DNA of 64,000 nt from positions 1,603,001 through 1,667,000 of the forward strand of contig NZ_CP045072.1 of assembly GCF_009301415.1 (NCBI RefSeq), written 5' to 3'. A program made the position numbers and the translations under genes. The DNA comes from Paracoccus kondratievae. GTDB lineage: Bacteria > Pseudomonadota > Alphaproteobacteria > Rhodobacterales > Rhodobacteraceae. Shown in pieces: positions 54,120 to 62,561 of this stretch; position 1 is the stretch's first letter, and each line of letters opens with the position of its first letter. The notes below the pieces were generated by a model. It had not been told where the DNA came from, made no database searches, and saw only the letters and a program-made list of their open reading frames with translations.

Positions 54120-55135
54120 GCGGGGAACCTCTCGCGTGTCCGGTTGGCGAAGGCGACGAGGCTGAGCATAACCGGCACCTCGACCAGCACGCCCACCACT
54201 GTGGCCAGAGCCGCCCCGGAGTTCAGCCCGAACAGCCCGATCGCCACGGCGACCGCGAGTTCGAAGAAGTTCGACGTGCCGATCAGCGCGCAGGGCGCGG
54301 CGACCCGGTGTGGCACGGCCCAAAGATATGCCCATCCATACCCGAGCGCGAAGATGCCGTAGGACTGGATGGTGATCGGGACCGCGATCAGCGCGATCAG
54401 CAGCGGTTGCGCGAGGATCACCGGCCCCTGAAACCCGAAAAGCAGCACGACGGTGATCAGGAGACCCACGACCGAGGCCGGTTTGATCCGTGCCGTGAAC
54501 GCCGTCACCGCGGCCTCGCCGCCTTTCGCGATCAGCGCCCGGCGCGTCAGGAGACCCGCAATCAGGGGAATGACGATGTAGAGTACGACCGACAGGATCA
54601 GCGTCTCCCACGGGACGCTGATGTCGGTCACGCCCAGAAGGAAGGCCACGATGGGGGCGAAGGCGACCACCATGATCAGGTCGTTCACGGAGACCTGGAC
54701 CAGCGTGTAGTTGGGATCGCCCTTCGTCAGCTGCGACCAGACGAAAACCATCGCGGTGCAGGGCGCGGCGCCGAGCAGGATCAGGCCCGCGATGTATTCC
54801 GGTGCGCGCTCAGGATCGATCAGCCCGGCAAAGACATGGTTGAAGAACAGGACCGCAAGCGCCGCCATCGTGAAGGGCTTGATCAACCAGTTGATCGCCA
54901 GCGTGATGACGAGACCCTTCGGGCGTTGCCCCACCGCCTTGAGCGATCCGAGATCCACCGCGATCATCATCGGATAGACCATCGCCCAGATCAGGACGGC
55001 GACGACGAGGTTGACCGAGGCGACCTCCAGCGCGGCCAGCGCGCCGAAGAGACCCGGCACGAGGCTGCCGAGGACGAGCCCGGCCAGGATGCAGAGGGTG
55101 ACCCAGAGGGTCAGCCAGCGTTCAAACAGGCTCAT
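54116..55135 (-). CDS. acr3: ACR3-type arsenite efflux permease
   Basis: 339 residues, ten helices. Conserved [17 protein letters not shown] contains the essential Cys of TM4, and the C-terminal [44 protein letters not shown] is the ACR3 motif. Extrudes As(OH)3. Start ATG 55135 after GAAGGAA; overlaps arsR by 4 bp. Confidence 0.96.
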   Translation of the reverse strand: MSLFERWLTLWVTLCILAGLVLGSLVPGLFGALAALEVASVNLVVAVLIWAMVYPMMIAVDLGSLKAVGQRPKGLVITLAINWLIKPFTMAALAVLFFNHVFAGLIDPERAPEYIAGLILLGAAPCTAMVFVWSQLTKGDPNYTLVQVSVNDLIMVVAFAPIVAFLLGVTDISVPWETLILSVVLYIVIPLIAGLLTRRALIAKGGEAAVTAFTARIKPASVVGLLITVVLLFGFQGPVILAQPLLIALIAVPITIQSYGIFALGYGWAYLWAVPHRVAAPCALIGTSNFFELAVAVAIGLFGLNSGAALATVVGVLVEVPVMLSLVAFANRTRERFPA

Positions 55136-55455
55136 GAAAGTTCCTTCTCGTCGGGCATGCAGCAGACCGCGGCGGACGGCGCGGTCAGCGTGCCGATGAA
55201 TTCTGCCAGCGGCTCGAGCGCGGCGGGGTTCAACGCGTAGCAAGTACGCGGGCCAGATATCTCGCCGGTGATGACCCCGGCGGCCTTCAGGATGCGCAGA
55301 TGCTCGGACACCGTGGATTGTGCGAGGCCGACAGCCTCCACGATGTCGCCGCCGATGCAGCCGGGCGTGGCCAGCAGCAGCCGGAGGATGCGCAGCCGTG
55401 CCGGATGCGCAAGCGCCTTGGCCCGGTCAGCGATCTCGGTGTCAGAATCCTGCAT
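55132..55455 (-). CDS. arsR: ArsR-family repressor (arm 2)
   Basis: 107 residues. HTH at [29 protein letters not shown]; Cys residues near the C-terminus ([10 protein letters not shown]) as an alternative As-binding site. Start ATG 55455. Its gene leads the acr3-arsC-arsH operon and has a palindromic site upstream. Confidence 0.92.
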   Translation of the reverse strand: MQDSDTEIADRAKALAHPARLRILRLLLATPGCIGGDIVEAVGLAQSTVSEHLRILKAAGVITGEISGPRTCYALNPAALEPLAEFIGTLTAPSAAVCCMPDEKELS

Positions 55456-55476
55456 GAGCAATCCCCATGGTCGCCA

Positions 55477-55492
55477 ATCGTCGATAGACGAT
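55477..55492 (-). promoter_or_regulatory. Candidate ArsR operator
   Basis: ATCGTC and GACGAT flank a 4-base spacer, an imperfectly typical but perfect inverted repeat located 22 bp before the arsR2 start. Likely site of autorepression. Confidence 0.55.
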
Positions 55493-55618
55493 AAATGTGG
55501 TGCACACAATGGTGTTCGCTGCAGAGCAACCATCGTGCCCAAACGGGCGAAGCGAACTCTCGTGATCGTTTTAAATCAATCAGTTAAGGTGGAGAAGGTT
55601 GGACGTCAGGCCCATCCC

Positions 55619-55799
55619 CTCCGCCACTTGCCCTCGCGAAAGCGTTCTCCCGATCCGGCTGCGGCCGGATTTTTCCGTTGTTTTCGAGGGTTATGTGGGA
55701 GGGGCTGTTAACCGGCCCCGGTGCCAGGAGGGACGAAAGCGTTCTCTCCGGGCCGATATTCTCCGGACCTGTTAACCGCGCCCGATCCGGTAAATAGCC
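55619..55799. repeat. Right copy of tRNA-flank repeat (attR-like)
   Basis: It matches 14858-15037 over its whole length, including the tRNA acceptor end, the terminator palindrome (55653-55670) and a shared 3' segment. No complete tRNA lies here. 55800-56006 holds nothing recognisable. Confidence 0.85.
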
Positions 55800-56006
55800 T
55801 CAAGTCTCTGCTTTCATGTGGGTTTTTGCATCTAGGAAAGCGTTCATTCTGGAAAGTCCATCCGACTGGCGGAAGGAACGGAGATCGAACGGATTAGTCG
55901 GCGGCGCAAGCGCGCCGCATCCCACTAGCGATCGAAGCCAAGCGCGCGTTCCTGCTTTGTGCCGAGTCAAGTGCGTGCTACCATCAGCAAAAAGCGAGGC
56001 GAGCAG

Positions 56007-56765
56007 TTGGCCCAGAAATCAGAGATCGAATGGACGGACGCGACATGGAACCCAGTGACCGGCTGCACCAAGGTCGGCCCGGGATGTGACAACTGCTATG
56101 CCGAGCGCTTTGCAGAGCGCTGGCGGGGTATTCCGAGCCACCCTTATGAGCAAGGATTTGACCTGACACTCTGGCCGACGAGGCTGAAACAGCCCGCGCT
56201 CTGGAAGAAGCCGCGGATGATCTTCGTGAACTCAATGAGCGACCTGTTCCACAAGGACATCGATCGGTCCTTCGTCGACAAGGTGTTCGATGCCATGGAG
56301 CAGGCTGACTGGCATGTCTACCAAGTCCTGACCAAGCGCAGCTCCCTCATGCGCAACTATGTCCGCAATCGCTATCAGGGCGGGCCGGTTCCCCGCCACA
56401 TCTGGCTCGGTGTCTCGGTTGAGGATGCCGCGCATACCAGCAGGATCGTACACTTGAAGCAGATCAATTCCGACGCACGCTTCATTTCGTTCGAACCGCT
56501 TCTCGGCCCAATCGGGGACGTGGACCTTCAAGGTGTCGCATGGGCTATCGTCGGAGGAGAGAGCGGGCCTCGCGCTCGACCGATGGAGGAAGGCTGGGCT
56601 CGTCAACTCCGGGACATTTGCGACCGTGACGGCGTAGCGTTCTTTTTCAAGCAATGGGGTGGCGCAAGACCGAAATCCGGTGGCCGCCTGCTCGACGGCG
56701 AAGAGTGGAATGGCTTTCCCTGGCAAATCGTGCCGAAGCCCATTCTCGATCAGATTTCCGCATGA
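56007..56765 (+). CDS. DUF5131 (phage Gp37/Gp68) three-Cys-motif protein
   Basis: 252 residues. It starts at TTG 56007 (GCGAGG upstream) with KSEIEWTDATWNPVTGCTKVGPGCDNCYAERF, a conserved Cys motif CxxxxxGCxxC (radical-SAM-like). Members sit with TcmP partner proteins, as here. Function remains unsettled. Confidence 0.9.
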   Translation: MAQKSEIEWTDATWNPVTGCTKVGPGCDNCYAERFAERWRGIPSHPYEQGFDLTLWPTRLKQPALWKKPRMIFVNSMSDLFHKDIDRSFVDKVFDAMEQADWHVYQVLTKRSSLMRNYVRNRYQGGPVPRHIWLGVSVEDAAHTSRIVHLKQINSDARFISFEPLLGPIGDVDLQGVAWAIVGGESGPRARPMEEGWARQLRDICDRDGVAFFFKQWGGARPKSGGRLLDGEEWNGFPWQIVPKPILDQISA

Positions 56766-56792
56766 ACGTTTTAGCACGGAGCACCACAATCA

Positions 56793-57701
56793 TTGAAGAA
56801 ATCGCACATTGAAAACACGGTAGGGCCTTGGGCTAGGCAAAAGCTTGACGGTCTCGAAGCATATCTCCACGCCTATACCATCGCCCTCAAGAAGCAGCCC
56901 TTCGAACTTGTGTACATCGACGCATTTGCTGGCGCGGGGCGATCAAGGATTCGCGACGCTTGGGATGGCGCTGATGACGAAGATCTCCAGCTTCTCGACG
57001 AAGACTTCGTTCGGTCGGAAGCGCAGTTCATCGAAGGCTCCCCTCACAGAGCCCTGGCGCTTGAGCATCCCTTTACCCAGTACCATTTCTTTGACGCGGA
57101 CGCCGGACGCGCTGCCCTACTGGAAGGCCTTAGGGCCGAATATCCGGATCGGAAGATCAACGTCCAAGTCGGGGACGCAAACGAATTGATCCAGGAGCTG
57201 GTTCCGCGGATCTCGGGGCGGAATACAAAGGGCGTCGCCTTCCTTGATCCATACGGCCCTCACCTTGACTGGCGAACAGTTGCGGCCCTTGGCGCGACAA
57301 AGAAGTTTGAGGTGATCATCAACTTCCCGCTGGGAATGGCGATCAACCGGTTGATCACCCGTTCGGGTGACATCCCGGATACCTGGCGCGCCGGGCTGAA
57401 CGGCTGCTTTGGCGGTACAGATTGGGAAACCCTTGTCTATGCTGAGCGGACCGACCTGTTCGGAGACACGACCCGCCACAAGGTTGACGATGCCGCCAAG
57501 CGGCTTCTCGAACATTACGTTAGCCGCTTGAAAACCTTGTTCGGTCACGCCGCCACACCGAGTGTCGTTAGGAATACGCGAGGTGTGCCGATCTATTACA
57601 TGCTTTGGGCGGGGCCGCATCCTCTCGGCCATAAGATCGCTGACTACATCCTTGCAAAGGGTGACAAGATCACCCCACCCAAGAAGCGGTCGGCTCGATG
57701 A
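56793..57701 (+). CDS. tcmP: Three-Cys-motif partner protein TcmP
   Basis: 302 residues; N-terminal WARQKLDGLEAYLHAYTIAL, IDAFAGAGRSR near 42-52 and AFLDPYGPHLDW near 147 give a methyltransferase-like Rossmann fold. The pair with DUF5131 is a known conserved two-gene unit of unknown activity in mobile DNA. Confidence 0.9.
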   Translation: MKKSHIENTVGPWARQKLDGLEAYLHAYTIALKKQPFELVYIDAFAGAGRSRIRDAWDGADDEDLQLLDEDFVRSEAQFIEGSPHRALALEHPFTQYHFFDADAGRAALLEGLRAEYPDRKINVQVGDANELIQELVPRISGRNTKGVAFLDPYGPHLDWRTVAALGATKKFEVIINFPLGMAINRLITRSGDIPDTWRAGLNGCFGGTDWETLVYAERTDLFGDTTRHKVDDAAKRLLEHYVSRLKTLFGHAATPSVVRNTRGVPIYYMLWAGPHPLGHKIADYILAKGDKITPPKKRSAR

Positions 57702-57724
57702 TAGCGTTTCGTCACCGGCGGCCT

Positions 57725-58306
57725 CTATCCCAGCCGGAAGGCAGGCCTTGAGAGCATCCGAACGGCGAGACCGATCGAAAAGATCGCGTCGTGGCGCAGC
57801 AGGTCGTCCGCCGATTTGCTCTCATCGATGCAGCGACGATCAAGATTGCTGCCGTCATCGACATGCCGGAAATGCGACAGCGGATTTCGCAGCGCCATCA
57901 TGCGGCGGAGGTCTGTGACGTCTTCATCAGAGATTACCTCGCGCTCTCGGCAGCGGCGGAGGGTGTCGGCGAACTGGATACGATCCGGAATGTCATCGAC
58001 CAGAAGCCCGGCGTGAAGATAAGCCGCCAGCAGATGCTCCACGAGTCCCTGACACAGCAGGATCGTCGCCACATAATTGCCGTGCACGAACGACGAGCGC
58101 GCTTCGAGCCAAGCGTGATAGGCAGCATGGCCACCGAAAATCATCGTCCCGGATCGCCCCATCTGGCCGCCCAGATCGGTCAGCATCCGGAAACGGCCGA
58201 CCTTCCCTGGCAGGTCGTCATGAAGGTCGCCCAGCAGATGACGGACGAAGTCCAGATCCGAAAGGTCCGATAGCAGATCGGGCTGACCGTCCCGGCTCAC
58301 AGTCAC
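57725..58306 (-). CDS. HEPN-like protein next to hsdS
   Basis: 193 residues, helical. LEARSSFVHGNYVATILLCQGLVEHLLAAYLHAG and a terminal RNPLSHFRH (R-x4-H motif) fit the HEPN fold. GTG start 58306 overlaps hsdS by 4 bp. HEPN RNases are common in restriction islands as abortive-infection effectors; no MNT partner is seen. Confidence 0.6.
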   Translation of the reverse strand: MTVSRDGQPDLLSDLSDLDFVRHLLGDLHDDLPGKVGRFRMLTDLGGQMGRSGTMIFGGHAAYHAWLEARSSFVHGNYVATILLCQGLVEHLLAAYLHAGLLVDDIPDRIQFADTLRRCREREVISDEDVTDLRRMMALRNPLSHFRHVDDGSNLDRRCIDESKSADDLLRHDAIFSIGLAVRMLSRPAFRLG

Positions 58307-59457
58307 GCGGCCTTCGCCCCACCGTTGAAGATCTCGTGCAGCATGGCCGGAATCAGGGACTCCACATCCTGCGCGGTGTTGGCGCGGATGGCGTGGGCTT
58401 CCTGCGTTTTTGCCCGCAGGCGGTCGAACCACTTCTGGGTCTCCACCGGCGGCGTCGGCACGAGGATCGTCGGAAGCTTTTTGGATGACAGCGTCTTGTT
58501 GCGGGCAATCGTGCCGGGCGAGTGCCCAACGATGCTCGAGAAGCCCTCGTACGTTCTGAAATAGGCCATCAGGAAGCCCGGCGTCGCCAACTTCGGATTG
58601 ACCTCGCAAGTCAACATGCGGTGGTTTCCGACTGTGCCCTCGTCATGCGCTTCCGCAACGGCGATAGCTTTTTCCCAAGCCATGAGGTTGCTGAATACCA
58701 GATCGCCCTCTTTCACCCAGAACAGGCTCTGCCAGCTGAACTCAGAACCAGGCATCGTCCGGCGGTGGAATATTCCGTTGTAGAAACTGCGGACGCCTAT
58801 CTCCGTGTATTCCCGGGTGGCTTCGATCTCGACCTCTCGGCGCACCAGCGGCGCGACCTCGGCCATGGGGCGCAGGGGGGCGCCGTCGATCGCGCGCTGG
58901 AAGGCTTTCAGCAGCAGTGCCTGCGTTTCCCGCCCGGCCGCCTCGATGGCATTGCGGCGTGCGTCCACCAGCGCCGCGACCCGGTCGAGCTTTTCGACGA
59001 TGCGACGCTGTTCGTCGAGGGACGGAAGTGGGACCATCATTCTCAGGAACTTGTCTTCCTTCATGCGCACCCGGTTCGTTGATCCTTCGCTTGCCCGACG
59101 GCACAGGTCGATGAACTCGGGAGTGCGTGAGTACCACTCGAAGTAGTGCGGCAGTACTTTTGAGGCGTCGATGTCGAAGCAAGGGAAATCGTTGCTGACC
59201 AAGGCGCCGTCCAATTCCTCGGGAACGATCCCGTAGGCGCCGTGGCGAGCATCGATCCGCGAGAGCAGAAATTGGCCGGCCTTGGCACAGTACTGTCGCG
59301 CAGCGGCTATTGCGCTGCCCGGAACTTCACCGCGAAGCGTCAGGCCCTTTCCCCAGAGTCGCGCCGTGATCTGCTTGTACTGACCGTCAGGTTCGACAGT
59401 TACCCAGCTTTCGGACTTGGTGAGGAAGTCGGAGATGGCAATCGATCCCCACATCAC
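58303..59457 (-). CDS. hsdS: Type I restriction specificity subunit
   Basis: 384 residues: two TRD halves separated by conserved helices (PLPSLDEQRRIVEKLDRVAALVDARRNAIEAAGRETQALLLKAFQRAIDG and a second VPTPPVETQKWFDRLRAKTQEAHAIR). It selects the methylated target. Overlaps the hsdM stop by 4 bp. Confidence 0.9.
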   Translation of the reverse strand: MMWGSIAISDFLTKSESWVTVEPDGQYKQITARLWGKGLTLRGEVPGSAIAAARQYCAKAGQFLLSRIDARHGAYGIVPEELDGALVSNDFPCFDIDASKVLPHYFEWYSRTPEFIDLCRRASEGSTNRVRMKEDKFLRMMVPLPSLDEQRRIVEKLDRVAALVDARRNAIEAAGRETQALLLKAFQRAIDGAPLRPMAEVAPLVRREVEIEATREYTEIGVRSFYNGIFHRRTMPGSEFSWQSLFWVKEGDLVFSNLMAWEKAIAVAEAHDEGTVGNHRMLTCEVNPKLATPGFLMAYFRTYEGFSSIVGHSPGTIARNKTLSSKKLPTILVPTPPVETQKWFDRLRAKTQEAHAIRANTAQDVESLIPAMLHEIFNGGAKAA

Positions 59458-60484
59458 ACGCGCTCCGCCAGCACGGCCTTGATCTCGTCCATTATGCCGA
59501 TGATCCGCTGTTCCTGTGCGATGATCGCGTCCACGATCTCGGCCGGCGCACGGTGATCGACGACCTCGCCGGAATGGGGGTTCTTGATGTCCAGGTTGCA
59601 GGCGACAACACGATCCTGATCGTCGCGCTGGATCAGGTCACCGGCAGAGACCTTCCAGGCGCGCTCGTTCGGCTCACGCTTCTTCCACCAGGCGAGGCAG
59701 TCCGCAAACTCCTCATAGGCCATGGGCGCAGTTTTCGAGTACTTCTTGCGGCCCTCAGGCAGCGGCATCTCGTAGTACCAGATGTCCTTCGTCGGTCCGG
59801 TCGTGTCGAAGAAGATCAGGTTCGCCGGGATGTCCGTATAGGGTGCGAACACCCCTTCACGCAGCCGGACCACCGTGTGCAGATTGAACTTCTCGAGCAG
59901 GTCCACCTTGATCCGCGCCGAAATGCCATCGCCGAACAGCGTGCCGTGCGGAACGACAACCGCGGCCCGCCCGCGTCCGGCGCGCTTCAACCGCCGCATG
60001 ATCAGTTGCAGGAACAGCAGTGCCGTCTCGGCCGTGCGCCTGTCCTCGGGGAAGTTGTTGAGGATGCCTGCCTCCTCCTCGCCGCCGAATGGCGGATTGG
60101 TCAGGATGACATTGACCCGCTGATCCTCGCCGATTTCGGCCAGGCGGAAGCGAAGGGCGTTGCCGGGGTCGATGCGCGGGGCGTGCAAGCCGTGCAGCAG
60201 GAGGTTGAGCTGGGACAGCAGGAACGGCAGCGACTTGGCCTCGCCACCGAAGAAGCTGTCTTCCTGCAGGACGCGCCGCTTCTCGACCGTGTCTGCCTGG
60301 CGCTCGAGATGCTGAAAGGCCTCTGTCAGAAATCCGCCGGTGCCGCATGCCGGATCGAGGATGGTCTCGCCCAGTTTTGGATCGGTCACCTCGACCATGA
60401 ACCGCACGACCGGCCGGGGCGTGTAGAACTCGCCTGAGTCCCCCGCCGCGTCACGCATCTCGCGCAGCAGCGTCTCGTAGGTTG
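59454..60484 (-). pseudogene. hsdM: hsdM methyltransferase lacking its N-terminus
   Basis: About 343 C-terminal residues remain. SAM site ILDPACGTGGFLTEAF and the catalytic NPPF motif are intact (LTNPPFGGEEE), yet the ~150-residue N-terminal helical domain is gone: coding sequence runs directly into the IS end at 60485, and nothing like hsdM or hsdR follows beyond 61325. The type I system is thus inactive here. Confidence 0.85.
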
Positions 60485-61325
60485 TGTTGACAAAAAGGAT
60501 TCCCCTGCGCGTCTGGCTGTGATTCAAGATCATCTCTACGTGGGAGGTGACCTTGGCACGCAATCTGATGTCCGACGACGAATGGGCATTCTTTGAGGGC
60601 TTCATCCGAGCCGTCCGGCATCCGAACGGGCGCAAGCCTGCGGACCATCGACTTGTTCTGGATGGCATTTTCTGGGTCGCGCGGACCGGTGCGCCCTGGC
60701 GGGACCTGCCAGAGGAGTTTGGCAAGTGGTCATCTGTCTACCGGCAGTTCCGGCGCTGGACGCTCGCCGGGCTGTGGGAGGACATCCTGGATGCCTTGAA
60801 CCACGCGAAGCTCGCGCCCGACAAGCTCCAGATGATCGACAGCACTGTGATCAGGGCCCACCACCATGCGGCCGGCGCAAAAGGGGGACTCCGAAAGAGG
60901 CTCTTGGCCGTTCAAGAGGTGGGTTCTCGACCAAGATCCATCTCCGCGTCAACGGCGCTGGCCTCCCGATAAGGACCGAGATCACGCCCGGGCAGGATTC
61001 AGACTACACGGGCTATGATCTGGTGATGGCCGACAACCTTCCGCAGCCCGCCGTGTTGGTCGCCGACAGGGGCTATGACTCTGATAAAATTAGAGAAGAC
61101 ATCGAGAGCCGTAACGCGCTGCCCATGATCCCCATGCGAAAGAACCGCAAGGTGCGCAAGGTCGTCGACATGACCATCTACACCTTGCGCAACATGGTCG
61201 AGCGTTGTTTCAACAAGCTCAAGAACAGTCGCCGCCTGGCAACACGCTACGACAAAACCGCAGACAGTTTCCTCGGCTTCATCGACATCGCCTGCATCAG
61301 GCTCTGGCTTCGCCATTTGTCAACA
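60485..61325. mobile_element. IS5-family insertion sequence
   Basis: About 841 bp bounded by short inverted repeats TGTTGACAAA at 60485 and its complement ending at 61325. Boundaries are accurate to a few bp; no target duplication could be made out. It interrupts hsdM. Confidence 0.8.
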
Positions 61326-61328
61326 TGA
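60553..61328 (+). CDS. IS5-type transposase (programmed frameshift)
   Basis: Two overlapping frames make one transposase. The first (to about 60887) holds LDGIFWVARTGAPWRDLPEEFGKWSSVYRQFRRW and the first catalytic Asp (MIDSTVIRAHHHAAGA); the second carries DRGYDSDKIRED and the DDE glutamate in VERCFNKLKNSRRLATRYDKTADSF. The shift of -1 falls at AAAAGGGGG (60879-60887), the usual IS5-group arrangement. TTG start after GGGAGG; the stop uses one base past the repeat. Confidence 0.85.
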
Positions 61329-61836
61329 CCTAATGGGAAGGAACACAGCGTGCAAATCAGCAGGGTCAATCTCATAGGAACCATCACCCCGCTTTTGCGC
61401 AGAAATCTTGCCGCTTTTTATTGCTCTTTGAATTGTTGTCTTGTTCTTTCCTGTCGCTCTGGCAGCTTCTGACAATGAGTACTTCATGCTGTTGCGCTTG
61501 TTCCTTTATTAATGTTGCGCAACTTCTTTTGCGTTGCGCAACACAGCATTCTAAGGACGATTATTTAATCATATCAAGCATATCACAGCGAATTCCAGCC
61601 AAATCTTCATCTCATGTAGTTAATTCAATCTATCGTTGAGTAAATATGCGTTTACTCCATTAATGCGGTATGATGCCCCACGACATTCCGCCTTCTTCAA
61701 TCCCGACTTTTCCATACGGGAACAATAGCCTCGTGAAAACATACTTTCTGACCAGTTGATCAAGCTTGACATTAGCATGCCGAATAAATTATCCGGCTTG
61801 CCTGTTACTAGCCGCGCGTATATATAGGGCGTATAA
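61326..61836. other. AT-rich intergenic stretch
   Basis: 511 bp with base composition clearly lower in GC than the rest. No convincing gene; a 72-residue ORF (61421-61639) has no homology signal and no ribosome site. It holds the GTTGCGCAAC sites described separately. Confidence 0.6.
61491..61542. promoter_or_regulatory. Paired GTTGCGCAAC palindromes and half-site
   Basis: Perfect 10-bp palindromes at 61514-61523 and 61533-61542 (19 bp apart) and a half site GTTGCGC at 61491-61497. Likely dimer-binding operators upstream of the acidic protein gene. Confidence 0.5.
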
Positions 61837-62457
61837 ATGTTCAAACTTTTCGGAAACCTTTGGAATACTGTGACCACGCCGATTATCTCTGTGGTTGAAA
61901 ATGTTACCAAGCCTATCGTCGATGTCGCTGAAGCCGTAATCGACACCACTGTTGATGCCGCGACCGACGTCGTGTCCGACGTCACGCATGCCGTGCTTGA
62001 TCCGCTGGGCCTTCAAGGCGTTTCGAGCGTCGTGGACGCCGCAGCCACCTATGTTGACGAAGGCGTTGATTTCGTCACGGATGTGGCCCAGACCACCGTC
62101 GATGGCGCCAAAGATGCCATCACCTGGTCGCAAGGTGGCATTGAGGCCATCGTTTCTCTGGATGTCCGGGCTATTGCCGACGAGGTCTCGGAATTCCTGG
62201 GGCAGGCCGAAGTGCTGGCCGACAACCTGATCAACAACGACTTTTTCGAATTCGTTGCAGATGTGGTTACGACCAACTCCGAGATCGCCTCGAATAACGG
62301 TGAAGGCTTCATTGCAGAACTGGCTGATCTGATCATCAACACCACCAATACGGTGGACATCGCGGCATACGATGTCGCCGCAGATCTGGAAACCTTCATC
62401 GGTGATACGCTGTTCGATACGATCAACGACTGGGTCGACGACCTGATCACCGCATAA
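61837..62457 (+). CDS. Acidic hydrophobic-repeat protein of unknown function
   Basis: 206 residues. The sequence is rich in Val, Asp, Thr and Ala and amphipathic, with no signal peptide, Cys or catalytic motif; TVDAATDVVSDV-like stretches recur. Terminal LITA could mimic a type I secretion C-terminus. A terminator hairpin follows. Start assumed at ATG 61837 (weak ribosome site). Confidence 0.6.
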   Translation: MFKLFGNLWNTVTTPIISVVENVTKPIVDVAEAVIDTTVDAATDVVSDVTHAVLDPLGLQGVSSVVDAAATYVDEGVDFVTDVAQTTVDGAKDAITWSQGGIEAIVSLDVRAIADEVSEFLGQAEVLADNLINNDFFEFVADVVTTNSEIASNNGEGFIAELADLIINTTNTVDIAAYDVAADLETFIGDTLFDTINDWVDDLITA

Positions 62458-62486
62458 AATACAGAAAATATTGATTTAAGTAACTT

Positions 62487-62512
62487 GCCCGGTCGTTCTG
62501 CGACCGGGCCTT
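62487..62512 (+). terminator. Terminator after acidic protein
   Basis: 9-bp stem GCCCGGTCG with CGACCGGGC, 5-base loop, followed by CTT. Lies 29 bp after the stop. Confidence 0.65.
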
Positions 62513-62561
62513 GTAGACAGTTGCTCCGCAGCGAGATTTTATTGGGGAGGATTTACCCTCG

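Larger units (their letters stand above)
14866..55618. mobile_element. Genomic island inserted at tRNA-Ser 3' end
   Basis: Both edges are set by the repeat pair 14858-15037 and 55619-55799. Content is wholly accessory: defence cluster, phage-like element, stress/sulfate genes and arsenic resistance. No tyrosine integrase is visible inside; the only recombinase is a serine type at 25585. The island is probably composite, built by nested or sequential insertions. Confidence 0.72.

Noticed and set aside
60547..61328. Broken transposase
   Set aside because: The two frames overlap at AAAAGGGGG, a usual IS5-group -1 frameshift, so it may be functional rather than a pseudogene.
61421..61639. 72-residue ORF in the AT-rich gap
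   Set aside because: No ribosome site, no family, overlaps the palindrome sites.
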